Below, piece after piece: positions 18,452-24,233 of a stretch of 24,233 bases of DNA. The stretch comes from DATLGB01 sp035540675. Lineage in GTDB: Bacteria > Actinomycetota > Thermoleophilia > Solirubrobacterales > Solirubrobacteraceae. Below the pieces are notes generated by a model. That model saw only the letters and a program-made list of their open reading frames with translations. It had not been told where the DNA came from and did not search any database. Both the position numbers and the translations under genes were made by a program. Position 1 is the stretch's first letter. The number at the start of each line of letters is the position of its first letter. The stretch lies in NCBI GenBank assembly GCA_035540675.1, contig DATLGB010000173.1, forward strand, positions 1 to 24,233. The letters run 5' to 3'.

Positions 18452-18787
18452 CTAGGAGACCGACTTCCAGGCGGTGCAGCCCTCGTCCTCGACGCAGACC
18501 CGGAAGCTGCGCAGCTGTCCGATGCCGATCGGCTCCGTGCAGCCCTGGCTCGGGGCCCAGGCGGTCTGGTAGTAGCTGCCCGGCGCCCACCAATGGTCGT
18601 ACCAGCCCCGGACCCGGTGCCCGTCCACGTCGCGGTCGCACGCCTTCATCCACGAGTGCCCGTCCACCTGGACGTAGCTGCCCTCGGGATGGGTCGAGTA
18701 CTGCGTGTGGCCCAGCGCGGCCGACGGCGCGGCGAGCGCGAACGCCGCCGTTCCGGTCATCGCTGCGAGACGGAGAAGTCGTCGCAT
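18452..18787 (-). CDS. Small secreted cysteine-containing protein (111 aa)
   Basis: The protein begins MRRLLRLAAMTGTAAFALAA and has a Sec signal peptide cleaved near ALG-HTQ (about residue 26). The mature part of about 85 residues is rich in Trp, Tyr and Gly (GWYDHWWAPGSYYQTAWAP) and has four cysteines (C50, C83, C98, C104) that could form two disulfides. I recognise no family and propose only an exported, disulfide-stabilised fold. GAAAGGGA lies just before the ATG at 18787 and serves as the ribosome binding site. More than 350 nt of non-coding sequence precede it, with strong predicted RNA structure. It is convergent with the response regulator across a hairpin terminator. Confidence 0.75.
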   Translation of the reverse strand: MRRLLRLAAMTGTAAFALAAPSAALGHTQYSTHPEGSYVQVDGHSWMKACDRDVDGHRVRGWYDHWWAPGSYYQTAWAPSQGCTEPIGIGQLRSFRVCVEDEGCTAWKSVS

Positions 18788-19060
18788 TGCATCCCTTTCT
18801 CTCGAGGGCCCGCGAGGAGCGCCTCGGCTTGTGATCCCCACGAGGTGCACGCTGACGATCGCCGGCCTCGGCGTCATCGGCCGATCGGCCAGCCTTTCGG
18901 ATGCCTTGCGCCGCGGACGGCACAGATGACCGGAGGCGCGACCCGCCCCCCGACGGGTCGCGCTCCGGCGGTGCCGTGCTCCTCCCCCCAATCTGGAGAA
19001 CCCGGCTGTCCGAGACCGGGCAAGTTACTAGACCTTCGCCGCGACGGGAAGAACATTTAT
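18788..19060 (-). promoter_or_regulatory. Long structured upstream region of the small secreted protein gene
   Basis: There is no credible gene in this stretch. Read on the minus strand, the central element is a long hairpin: GCGCGACCCG (18936-18945) pairs with 18954-18963, CCGGA (18930-18934) with 18964-18968 across a one-base bulge, and ACGGCAC (18917-18923) with GTGCCGT (18971-18977) outside an asymmetric internal loop. A second stem, CCCGG (18992-18996) with CCGGG (19015-19019), lies further upstream. The only A/T-rich promoter-like spot is near 19025-19033. This would fit a 200-nt or longer 5' UTR with regulatory RNA, but I cannot match a known riboswitch class. Confidence 0.4.
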
Positions 19061-19110
19061 GCCGAACGTCCCGGAGTGCGTGCCATAGCCCGGAGCCACG
19101 GACGTTCGGC
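19061..19110 (-). terminator. 11-bp perfect inverted repeat downstream of cysE (possible terminator)
   Basis: GCCGAACGTCC (19061-19071) pairs exactly with GGACGTTCGGC (19100-19110) around a 28-nt loop, 35 nt past the cysE stop. On the minus strand the stem is followed by ATAAATGTTCTT, an unusually A/T-rich stretch for this genome. The loop is large for an intrinsic terminator, so an alternative is a regulator-binding inverted repeat or part of the leader RNA of the next gene. Confidence 0.45.
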
Positions 19111-19144
19111 GCGTAGCCGCTGAGGTTTCGGCGCTCGCGGGCGC

Positions 19145-19879
19145 TCAGCCGCCGGCGGGATTCGGGCCGCGGCGCGGGCGCAGCGGCACGACGTCGCCGG
19201 GCGGATGCTCGCCCTCCGGGCGCGCCTGCGCCTCCTCGAGCGCCGCGATCCGTGCCGAGAGGCCCTTGAGCGCGTCGGCGATCGGGTCGGGCAGGTGGAT
19301 CCAGTCGGCGTCGGGTCCCTCGGGGCGCCGACCCTCCACGCGCACCGGGTGCCCGGGATTGCCGACGACGGTCGAGTTCGGCGGGACGTCGTGGATGACC
19401 ACCGCGTTGGCGCCGATCTTCGAGCCGTGCCCGACGCGGATCGGCCCGAGCAGCTTCGCGCCGGAGCCGATCGTCACGTTGTCCTCCACCGTCGGGTGGC
19501 GCTTGCCGGTGGCGAAGCCGGTGCCGCCGAGCGTGACGCCCTGGTAGATCGTGACGTTCTCGCCGATCTCGGCCGTCTCGCCGATCACGACGCCCGTGCC
19601 GTGGTCGATGAACAGGCCGTCGCCCACCTCGGCGGCCGGGTGGATCTCCACGCCGGTCAGCGTCCGCGCGGCGTGCGCGACGAGCCGCGGCGCCACCGGC
19701 ACCCCGAGGTCGTGCATCGCGTGCGCGACCCGGTGGGCCAGCAGCGCGTGCACGCCCGGCCAGACGGCGAGGATCTCGGCGCTCGTCGCGCCGCGTGCGG
19801 CCGGGTCGCGGTCGCGCGCCGCGCGCACGTCGCGCGACACCTCGCCGAGGACCCGGGTGAGCGTGCCGAGGCCGAGCAT
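19145..19879 (-). CDS. cysE: Serine O-acetyltransferase
   Basis: The enzyme transfers acetyl from acetyl-CoA to L-serine, giving O-acetylserine for CysK. This 244-residue protein has the short SAT form: a helical N-terminal part with PGVHALLAHRVAHAMHDLG, then a left-handed beta-helix of hexapeptide repeats. That helix holds the catalytic DHGTGVVIGE (D92, H93), GVTLGGTG (115-122), GKRHPTV with H128, and GAKLLGPIRVG. The C-terminal extension (about 185-244) is long, polar and proline-rich, lacking the terminal Ile typical of SATs that dock into CysK, so a classical cysteine synthase complex is not obvious. ATG 19879 has TAGCCT 9 nt upstream and no Shine-Dalgarno. It is the last gene of the minus-strand cluster, 32 nt after the E1-like gene. 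Confidence 0.95.
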   Translation of the reverse strand: MLGLGTLTRVLGEVSRDVRAARDRDPAARGATSAEILAVWPGVHALLAHRVAHAMHDLGVPVAPRLVAHAARTLTGVEIHPAAEVGDGLFIDHGTGVVIGETAEIGENVTIYQGVTLGGTGFATGKRHPTVEDNVTIGSGAKLLGPIRVGHGSKIGANAVVIHDVPPNSTVVGNPGHPVRVEGRRPEGPDADWIHLPDPIADALKGLSARIAALEEAQARPEGEHPPGDVVPLRPRRGPNPAGG

Positions 19880-19888
19880 CGACCGCTG

Positions 19889-19894
19889 AGGCTA
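19889..19894 (-). promoter_or_regulatory. cysE: Candidate leaderless -10 element (TAGCCT) for cysE
   Basis: TAGCCT on the minus strand lies 9 nt before the ATG at 19879, in the 32-nt gap after the E1-like gene. Confidence 0.4.
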
Positions 19895-19911
19895 GAGGGT
19901 GCGCGCGCCCG

Positions 19912-20766
19912 TCAGGCGCCGGCGCAGTCCGGGCAGTCGGACCGCCGCGTGGCGCTCACGCGCAGCGTCGTCGCCTCCGCGAGGTCGACCTGCAGGAACG
20001 CGCGCTCGAGCGGGTCGGGCAGCCCGGCGAGGATGCGGATCGCCGCCAGCGCCTGCAGCGAGCCCACCACGCCGGCCGCCGGCCCGAGCACGCCCGCCTG
20101 CGCGCAGGTCGGCTGCGCGTCGCCGGGCGGCGGCTGCGGGAACGCGCAGCGATAGCACGCCGACTCGCCCGGGCGGATCGGCATGACGAGCCCGGTCCAG
20201 CCGACGACGCCGCCCTCGACGAGCGGCAGCCCGGCCGCGCAGCAGGCGGCGTTGACGGTGTAGCGCGTGGCGAAGGAGTCCGAGCAGTCCACGACGAGGT
20301 CGTGGTCCTCGATCAGCAGGTCGGCGTTGTCCTCGTCGAGGCGCACCTGGTACGGCGCGATCTCGACGGCCGGGTTGAGGAAGCGCAGCTTGGTCGCCGC
20401 GCTGTGGGCCTTGGCGCTGCCGACGTCCGGGGTGAAGTGCAGCGGCTGGCGGTGCAGGTTCGACAGCTCCACGTCGTCGCCGTCGAGGATGCCGAGGCGG
20501 CCGACCCCCGCGCCGGCGAGGTACAGCGCCACCGGCGAGCCGAGCGCGCCGGCGCCCACCACGAGGACGCTGGCGTCGCGCAGGCGCAGCTGCTGTGCCT
20601 CGCCCCATTCCGGCAGGACGAGCTGGCGGCCGTAGCGCTCGAGCTCCGTGTCGTCGAGCGGCGGGCGCAGCGGCCGCGCGTCGGCCGGCAGCCCCTGCGC
20701 TGCGCGCGCCGCGTCGCGCGCGGCGCGCGCGGCGTGGCGGAACAGCCCGCGGCGGTCGGTGCTCAC
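19912..20766 (-). CDS. E1-like ThiF/MoeB/HesA-family adenylyltransferase
   Basis: These enzymes adenylate the C-terminal glycine of a ubiquitin-like sulfur carrier (ThiS, MoaD, CysO) so that it can accept sulfur. The 284 residues have an atypical basic helical extension (about 1-35), then ERYGRQLVLPEWG, the nucleotide-binding GAGALGS (71-77), DGDDVELSNLHRQ (95-107) and VVDCSDSFATR (158-168). They also have the zinc ligands CYRC (C204, C207) and CPDC (C278, C281), and the candidate catalytic cysteine C221 in PTCAQAGVLGP. There is no C-terminal rhodanese domain, unlike MoeZ/MOCS3. The GTG start overlaps the stop of the TusA-like gene (GTGA), implying coupled synthesis and joint action. No ThiS/MoaD-type protein with a GG terminus is encoded in the window, so its substrate is unknown; molybdopterin or thiamine roles remain possible. 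Confidence 0.9.
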   Translation of the reverse strand: MSTDRRGLFRHAARAARDAARAAQGLPADARPLRPPLDDTELERYGRQLVLPEWGEAQQLRLRDASVLVVGAGALGSPVALYLAGAGVGRLGILDGDDVELSNLHRQPLHFTPDVGSAKAHSAATKLRFLNPAVEIAPYQVRLDEDNADLLIEDHDLVVDCSDSFATRYTVNAACCAAGLPLVEGGVVGWTGLVMPIRPGESACYRCAFPQPPPGDAQPTCAQAGVLGPAAGVVGSLQALAAIRILAGLPDPLERAFLQVDLAEATTLRVSATRRSDCPDCAGA

Positions 20767-20969
20767 CGGCGCACGATGCGCACGACGGCGCCCTCGACGG
20801 CGACGTCGTGGCCGGCCTCACGCGCCGAGCGCGGCACGTTCTCGAGCGCCTCGCCCGGCGCGCACAGCACGACGAGCTCCTCCCCCGCCGGCAGGCGTTC
20901 GAGCGCGAGCTTCGTCCGCACCCAGGTCATCGGGCAGGTGAGCGCGGTGACGTCGAGCGTGGCGGCCAC
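20763..20969 (-). CDS. TusA-like sulfur-carrier protein (68 aa)
   Basis: A small alpha/beta protein with the TusA/YedF fold: strand TLDVTAL, then the cysteine at the start of the first helix in TCPMTWVRTKLALERL (C12), followed by GEELVVLCAPGEALENVPR and the closing VEGAVVRIVRR. In TusA this cysteine carries a persulfide and passes sulfur to partners. The usual CPxP motif is CPMT here, with Thr for the second Pro. GTG 20969 is chosen because it precedes the first strand and has TACGCT 7 nt upstream. The gene lies 41 nt after cysK and overlaps the E1-like gene by 4 nt. The context suggests sulfur relay for cysteine synthesis, which is inference. Confidence 0.87.
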   Translation of the reverse strand: MAATLDVTALTCPMTWVRTKLALERLPAGEELVVLCAPGEALENVPRSAREAGHDVAVEGAVVRIVRR

Positions 20970-20976
20970 GCCTGCG

Positions 20977-20982
20977 AGCGTA
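20977..20982 (-). promoter_or_regulatory. Candidate leaderless -10 element (TACGCT) for the TusA-like gene
   Basis: TACGCT on the minus strand lies 7 nt before the GTG at 20969, with the same hexamer and spacing as at the zinc-ribbon gene. Confidence 0.45.
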
Positions 20983-21010
20983 GCCGTGGCGCCAGACGCG
21001 CGCGGCAGGG

Positions 21011-21961
21011 CTAACCGCCGACGCCGGCCGGCGCCTCGGGCGCGAAGAACGGCGTCGACACGTACCGCTCGCCCGAGTCCGGCAGCACGACGGCGATGCG
21101 CTGCCCGCGCGCCTCGTCGCGCGCCGCGACCTCGGTCGCCGCCCACAGCGCCGCGCCCGCCGAGATGCCGCACAGGACGCCCTCGCGCCGCGCCGCGAGC
21201 CGCGCCGTGTCGAGCGCGTCCTCGTCGTCGACCGGGATCACCTCGTCGACGACCGAGCGATCGAGGACCGGCGGCACGAAGCCCGCGCCGATCCCCTGGA
21301 TGCGGTGCGGCCCGGGCTCTCCGCCCGACAGCACGCACGACGTCCGCGGCTCGACCGCGACGACGCGGCAGCGCGGGTTGCGCTCCTTGAGGAAGCGCCC
21401 GGCCCCCGTGATCGTCCCGCCAGTGCCGACCCCGGCGACGAGCCAGTCGACGCGGCCGTCGAGCGCCTCCCAGATCTCCGGGCCGGTGCCCGTGTAGTGC
21501 GCGAGCGGGTTCGCCGCGTTGGAGAACTGGTCGGGCAGCCACACGTCGTCCTCGCGCGCGAGCGCCTGCGCGGCGGCGACGGCCTCGTTCATCCCGCCGA
21601 GCGACTCCGTGACGTGCACCTGCGCGCCGTAGAGGCGGAGCAGCCCCTCGCGCTCACGGCTCATGCCCTGCGGCAGCGTGAGGACGATGTCGTAGCCCTT
21701 GGCCGCGGCGACGAACGCCAGCGCGATCCCCGTGTTGCCGCTGGTCGCCTCCACGATCGTCGTGCGCCCCGGCTCGATGCGGCCCTCGGCCTCCGCCGCC
21801 TCGATCATCGCGACACCGATCCGGTCCTTCACCGACCCGCCCGGGTTGTACATCTCGAGCTTGCCGAACAGCTCGGCTCCGGCGTCCGGCGCGAGCCGCC
21901 CGAGCTGCACCATCGGGGTGCGGCCGACGTGGTCGGCGATGTTGGCGGGAACCGGGCTCAC
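21011..21961 (-). CDS. cysK: Cysteine synthase (O-acetylserine sulfhydrylase)
   Basis: PLP enzyme that replaces the acetyl group of O-acetylserine with sulfide to give cysteine. The 316 residues show the full pattern: GRTPMVQLGRL, the PLP lysine K45 in NPGGSVKDRIG, the substrate loop TSGNTG (73-78), the phosphate-binding GTGGT (179-183), GISAGA (265-270) and the closing PDSGERYVST (294-303), which resembles CysK. Cystathionine beta-synthase or a phosphoserine-using CysM are less likely given the adjacent serine acetyltransferase. GTG 21961 has TACGCT 10 nt upstream and a weak GCAGG. It heads the cysK, tusA-like, E1-like, cysE series. Confidence 0.94.
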   Translation of the reverse strand: MSPVPANIADHVGRTPMVQLGRLAPDAGAELFGKLEMYNPGGSVKDRIGVAMIEAAEAEGRIEPGRTTIVEATSGNTGIALAFVAAAKGYDIVLTLPQGMSREREGLLRLYGAQVHVTESLGGMNEAVAAAQALAREDDVWLPDQFSNAANPLAHYTGTGPEIWEALDGRVDWLVAGVGTGGTITGAGRFLKERNPRCRVVAVEPRTSCVLSGGEPGPHRIQGIGAGFVPPVLDRSVVDEVIPVDDEDALDTARLAARREGVLCGISAGAALWAATEVAARDEARGQRIAVVLPDSGERYVSTPFFAPEAPAGVGG

Positions 21962-21971
21962 GGCGCCTGCC

Positions 21972-21977
21972 AGCGTA
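21972..21977 (-). promoter_or_regulatory. cysK: Candidate -10 element (TACGCT) for cysK
   Basis: TACGCT on the minus strand lies 10 nt before the GTG at 21961, inside the 38-nt gap after the upstream 92-residue gene. Confidence 0.4.
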
Positions 21978-21999
21978 CTGCGGCCGCCGGGCGGAGCCC

Positions 22000-22278
22000 T
22001 CAGGACACGAGCGCGCGGAACCCGGCCTGCGCCGCCTGCTGGCGCGCCTCGCGCTGGATCGCCACCGCCTGCGCCGCGCGGACGTAGTCGCGGGCGTCGG
22101 TGGCGATCTCGCTCGCATGGCCGGTGAGCTTGTGCGAGCAGTAGAGGACCATCCGGTCGCCGTCGCCGTCGTCGACGACGAAGCAGGCGACGCCCTCCCC
22201 CTTGTCCAGCGGGTCCATGATGTTCGCCACGTAGTGCGGATCCTCATGGGCGGGATACGGGCAGTCGAGCATCGTCAT
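22000..22278 (-). CDS. Small protein of unknown function with three cysteines (92 aa)
   Basis: The protein begins MTMLDCPYPAHEDPHYVANI, followed by ACFVVDDGDGDRMVLYCSHK (31-50) and a long C-terminal helix rich in Ala and Gln (about 60-90). Cysteines C6, C32 and C47 with nearby histidines (H11, H15, H49) could bind a metal, but the spacing fits no zinc-finger type that I know. The middle strands and helix look like a genuine small domain. Either ATG 22278 or ATG 22272 (MLDC) could be the start; neither has a clear Shine-Dalgarno, and TAGGCC lies near the promoter position. It precedes cysK by 38 nt on the same strand, so it may belong to that transcript. Confidence 0.65.
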   Translation of the reverse strand: MTMLDCPYPAHEDPHYVANIMDPLDKGEGVACFVVDDGDGDRMVLYCSHKLTGHASEIATDARDYVRAAQAVAIQREARQQAAQAGFRALVS

Positions 22279-22442
22279 CTTCAGGCCTACCCGCGTGCGC
22301 GCGCGCGAATCCCGCCCGGGGTTGCTTTTCGTCGCGCTAGCCTTCGCCGCGCGTCGTGCGTTGGCCTCTACCTCGCGCCGCGCCGTGCCCCGGGCGGTGC
22401 CACCCGCGCCGGGGCGACCTTTCCTCCCCCGGCTCCGGGACG

Positions 22443-22448
22443 TAGGAT
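22443..22448 (+). promoter_or_regulatory. Candidate leaderless -10 element (TAGGAT) for the small secreted protein
   Basis: TAGGAT lies 6 nt before the ATG at 22455. The same bases contain AGGA, which could instead act as a weak Shine-Dalgarno. The rest of the 176-nt divergent spacer (22279-22454) shows nothing else I can support. Confidence 0.4.
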
Positions 22449-22454
22449 CGCGAC

Positions 22455-22826
22455 ATGCGCCGCCTCCTCGGGACCCTCCTCGCCGCCGCCGCCTGCGCGC
22501 TCGCCGCCGCGCCGGCCGCCGACGCCCGCTCGAGCTACTGCTCGCCCACCGGCGACTACTGCTACGGCGTGCAGCAGCGCGACGGCGTCTGGCGCATCTC
22601 GCTGCACACGTTCTCCTTCCGCGGGCGCGTGCGCACCTGCGTCACGGCCCCGGACGGCAGCCGCGCCTGCCGGCGGTTCCGCGTGCGCGAGCAGCGCGGC
22701 GGCATCTACGGCTTCCGCGTCCGCTGGAGCCGCTGGTTCCCCAACCGGGGCCTCGGCCGCTACCGCGTCACGTTCGCCGTCGGCGGCTCGAAGATCGGGC
22801 CCGGCGTGAGCTTCCGGCGCGGCTGA
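22455..22826 (+). CDS. Small secreted basic protein (123 aa)
   Basis: Residues 1-24 form a Sec signal peptide (MRRLLGTLLAAAACALAAAP, then AADA before RSSY). The mature domain of about 100 residues starts SYCSPTGDYCYGV and continues with alternating strands: WRISLHTFSFRGRVRTCV, then PDGSRACRRFRV, then FRVRWSRWFPNRGLGRYRVTF. It carries four mature cysteines (C29, C36, C62, C72), probably two disulfides. I associate this pattern with short secreted beta-sandwich proteins frequent in Solirubrobacterales genomes; the function is unknown. The stop codon runs into a hairpin at 22826-22840, and a larger secreted protein gene follows on the same strand. Confidence 0.8.
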   Translation: MRRLLGTLLAAAACALAAAPAADARSSYCSPTGDYCYGVQQRDGVWRISLHTFSFRGRVRTCVTAPDGSRACRRFRVREQRGGIYGFRVRWSRWFPNRGLGRYRVTFAVGGSKIGPGVSFRRG

Positions 22827-22845
22827 GCGCGATTCGCGCTACTTT
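22826..22845 (+). terminator. Small hairpin after the 123-aa gene
   Basis: AGCGCG (22826-22831) pairs with CGCGCT (22835-22840) around ATT and is followed by ACTTT. The left arm begins at the last base of the stop codon. The short stem and weak T-run make it a modest terminator candidate. TACTTT (22840-22845) could equally be a -10 for the next gene. Confidence 0.4.
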
Positions 22846-22902
22846 CCGCCGCGGCGCGCGTGGGGGAGCGCCCGTCCGCCAGGGGAGCAGGAGGGAGATC
22901 AC

Positions 22903-24233
22903 ATGAGACGGAGCTTCATCGCGATCGCGGCGATCGCGCTCACGGCATCGGTGACGGCGCCGACGGCCGCCGGGCATCCGGGCGACCCGCTCGCGTCGGC
23001 CAGCAACGTCCAGCACGTCGACCACGACGGGAACTTCACCGGCGGCCACGTCGTCCGCCAGGGCGACCGGCTGTACGTCGGCGCGTACGGGCTCGGGCTG
23101 CAGATCTTCTCGATCGCCGACACCGCGCCGGATCCGAACGATGGGCCGACCAACCCCAGGCTGATCGGCCGCTACATGCCCGGCCGCGTCGTCGCCGACG
23201 CACCGCCGGACGCCGCGGTCTTCGACGGCCGGCACATCGCGGTCCTCAACGGCACGGGCCGCACGAGCCGCAACCTGCCGCCGGGCGTCACGCGCACCGA
23301 CAACTCCTACTTCATCGACGCCACCGACCCCACGAGCCCGAAGCTGCTGTGGACGTTCGAAGGCGCCCATGACGGCGAGGCGCACAACGGCGACATCGTC
23401 GACGAGCGCCGGCTGTGGCTGCCGTCCGGCGGGCGCAACTTGACCGAGGGCGGCACGGCCGGGAAGAACGGCCTGCGCATCTACGACCTCAACCCGCTGC
23501 TCGAGCAGCCGGCGCAGAAGCCGGCGGTGCTGTTCCGCGGCGATCCGGTGGAGCTGTGGCGCGACTCGCCGCACCGCGCCGGACGGGACGTCGGCCCGGC
23601 GTGGGACCACACGCACGACGTCACGGTCTATCCCGACTTCCGCGGCAGCGGGCGCGACATCGCGCTGCTCGTCGAGGGCGGCGCCTACACGAACGACGCC
23701 GGCAACACCGGCTCGCTGTTCGTGATCGACATCACCGACCCGCGCCAGCCCGTCGTGCTCAACCGCTGGCGGCACGAGTCCGGCCACGGCCACAAGCCGA
23801 TCCGCTACTTCCACGAGGCGCAGTTCCTCGACGGCGACCAGAGCGTCGTGCTGGTGTCCGACGAGGACCTGCACAACGGCTGCGACGCCGGCGGCGTCAC
23901 CGCGCTGCGCGTGTCGGACGACCTGACGCGCGTGGAGTCGGAGCTGTCGCAGTGGTTCATCGGCGCCGACGGCGACTTCGCGCCCATCTGCTCGGTGCAC
24001 GTCTTCTCGACGCACGGCAACCTCGCGTTCTTCGGCTCCTACAACGCCGGCCTGCAGGTCGTCGACTACTCCGACCCGACCCGCCCGCGGCGCGTCGGGC
24101 ACGCGGTCGAGACCGGGTCGGACGCCTGGGGCGCCGAGTACTTCGAGGACGGTCTGGTCTACGTCGGCGACTTCGGCGGCCGCGGTCTGGACACGTTCCG
24201 CTACGTCGGGCCGCGGCCGGACCTGTCCATCCA
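22903..24233 (+). CDS. Secreted LVIVD-repeat beta-propeller protein, 3' end outside window
   Basis: The visible 443 codons start with a Sec signal peptide (MRRSFIAIAAIALTASVTAP, cleavage near AAG-HPG). The mature part contains repeated propeller blades of the LVIVD type, each with a strand such as GLQIFSIADT, GLRIYDLNP, SLFVIDITDP or GLQVVDYSDP followed by a proline-containing turn and a strand describing change. Histidine and acidic residues cluster in EGAHDGEAHNGDIVD, WDHTHDVTVY and HEAQFLDGD, positions that in propellers often face the central channel. Whether they bind metal is unknown. GGAGGGA stands 7 nt before the ATG, a strong ribosome binding site that decides the start. The frame is open at the window edge. 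It is probably exported and cell-surface associated; no enzyme activity can be assigned. Confidence 0.88.
   Translation, partial: MRRSFIAIAAIALTASVTAPTAAGHPGDPLASASNVQHVDHDGNFTGGHVVRQGDRLYVGAYGLGLQIFSIADTAPDPNDGPTNPRLIGRYMPGRVVADAPPDAAVFDGRHIAVLNGTGRTSRNLPPGVTRTDNSYFIDATDPTSPKLLWTFEGAHDGEAHNGDIVDERRLWLPSGGRNLTEGGTAGKNGLRIYDLNPLLEQPAQKPAVLFRGDPVELWRDSPHRAGRDVGPAWDHTHDVTVYPDFRGSGRDIALLVEGGAYTNDAGNTGSLFVIDITDPRQPVVLNRWRHESGHGHKPIRYFHEAQFLDGDQSVVLVSDEDLHNGCDAGGVTALRVSDDLTRVESELSQWFIGADGDFAPICSVHVFSTHGNLAFFGSYNAGLQVVDYSDPTRPRRVGHAVETGSDAWGAEYFEDGLVYVGDFGGRGLDTFRYVGPRPDLSI

Noticed and set aside
18874..19056. 60-residue minus-strand ORF in the cysE downstream spacer
   Set aside because: It runs straight through the strongest hairpin of the region, has no ribosome binding site, and its translation lacks secondary-structure pattern. 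A structured non-coding region explains the sequence better.
18788..19060. Assignment of the structured leader to a known riboswitch (c-di-AMP ydaO-type or c-di-GMP type)
   Set aside because: I compared it from memory with those consensus sequences and found only scattered GC-rich similarity, without the diagnostic conserved segments.

Overview
The window is about 24 kb of very GC-rich, gene-dense bacterial chromosome. Third positions are almost all G or C, GTG starts are common, and long spurious ORFs lie antisense to real genes. Gene content suggests an actinobacterium near Thermoleophilia/Solirubrobacterales: an LLM-family (F420-type) oxidoreductase, a GatCAB amidotransferase, and small secreted proteins of a type I associate with that group. 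The assignment is inference, since no rRNA or marker phylogeny is present. I see no mobile element, CRISPR array, tRNA, rRNA or prophage gene. It reads as ordinary core and lineage chromosome.

Layout. (1) 1-4539: ilvB (minus, cut by the window start) diverges from a class III aminotransferase and a PatD-like aldehyde dehydrogenase that together could convert putrescine to GABA. (2) 4540-5809: small genes, namely a 59-residue two-helix membrane protein, a DUF2294 protein, a membrane zinc-ribbon protein and a doubtful 57-residue ORF. (3) 5810-12045, all minus and tightly packed: folD, an LLM oxidoreductase, a four-helix membrane protein, gatC, gatA, gatB and two genes of unknown function. (4) 12061-12120: a large inverted repeat acting as a likely terminator, then a secreted protein gene and the helicase gene pcrA/uvrD. 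(5) 15281-16177 (plus): a queuosine-salvage (DUF2419/Qng1) protein. (6) 16174-18405: a divergent NarL-type histidine kinase and response regulator with palindromes between them. (7) 18452-19144: a small secreted protein with a long structured upstream region. (8) 19145-21961 (minus): a cysteine cluster, cysK, a TusA-like protein, an E1-like adenylyltransferase and cysE. (9) 22000-24233: a small unknown gene, a small secreted protein and an LVIVD-type secreted beta-propeller cut by the window end.

Two observations stand out. First, many starts have no Shine-Dalgarno sequence but carry a TANNNT hexamer (often TAGCCT or TACGCT) 6-10 nt upstream, as expected for leaderless transcripts. In two cases the upstream gene's TAG stop forms the first three bases of that hexamer. 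Second, the cysteine cluster places a sulfur-carrier-type protein (CPMT instead of CPxP) and an E1 enzyme, overlapping by GTGA, between the two classical cysteine enzymes, with no ubiquitin-like carrier in sight. This hints at an unusual sulfur relay. Other leads are a CTG start for the response regulator and a folD-LLM gene pair that may mark an F420-dependent folate enzyme.
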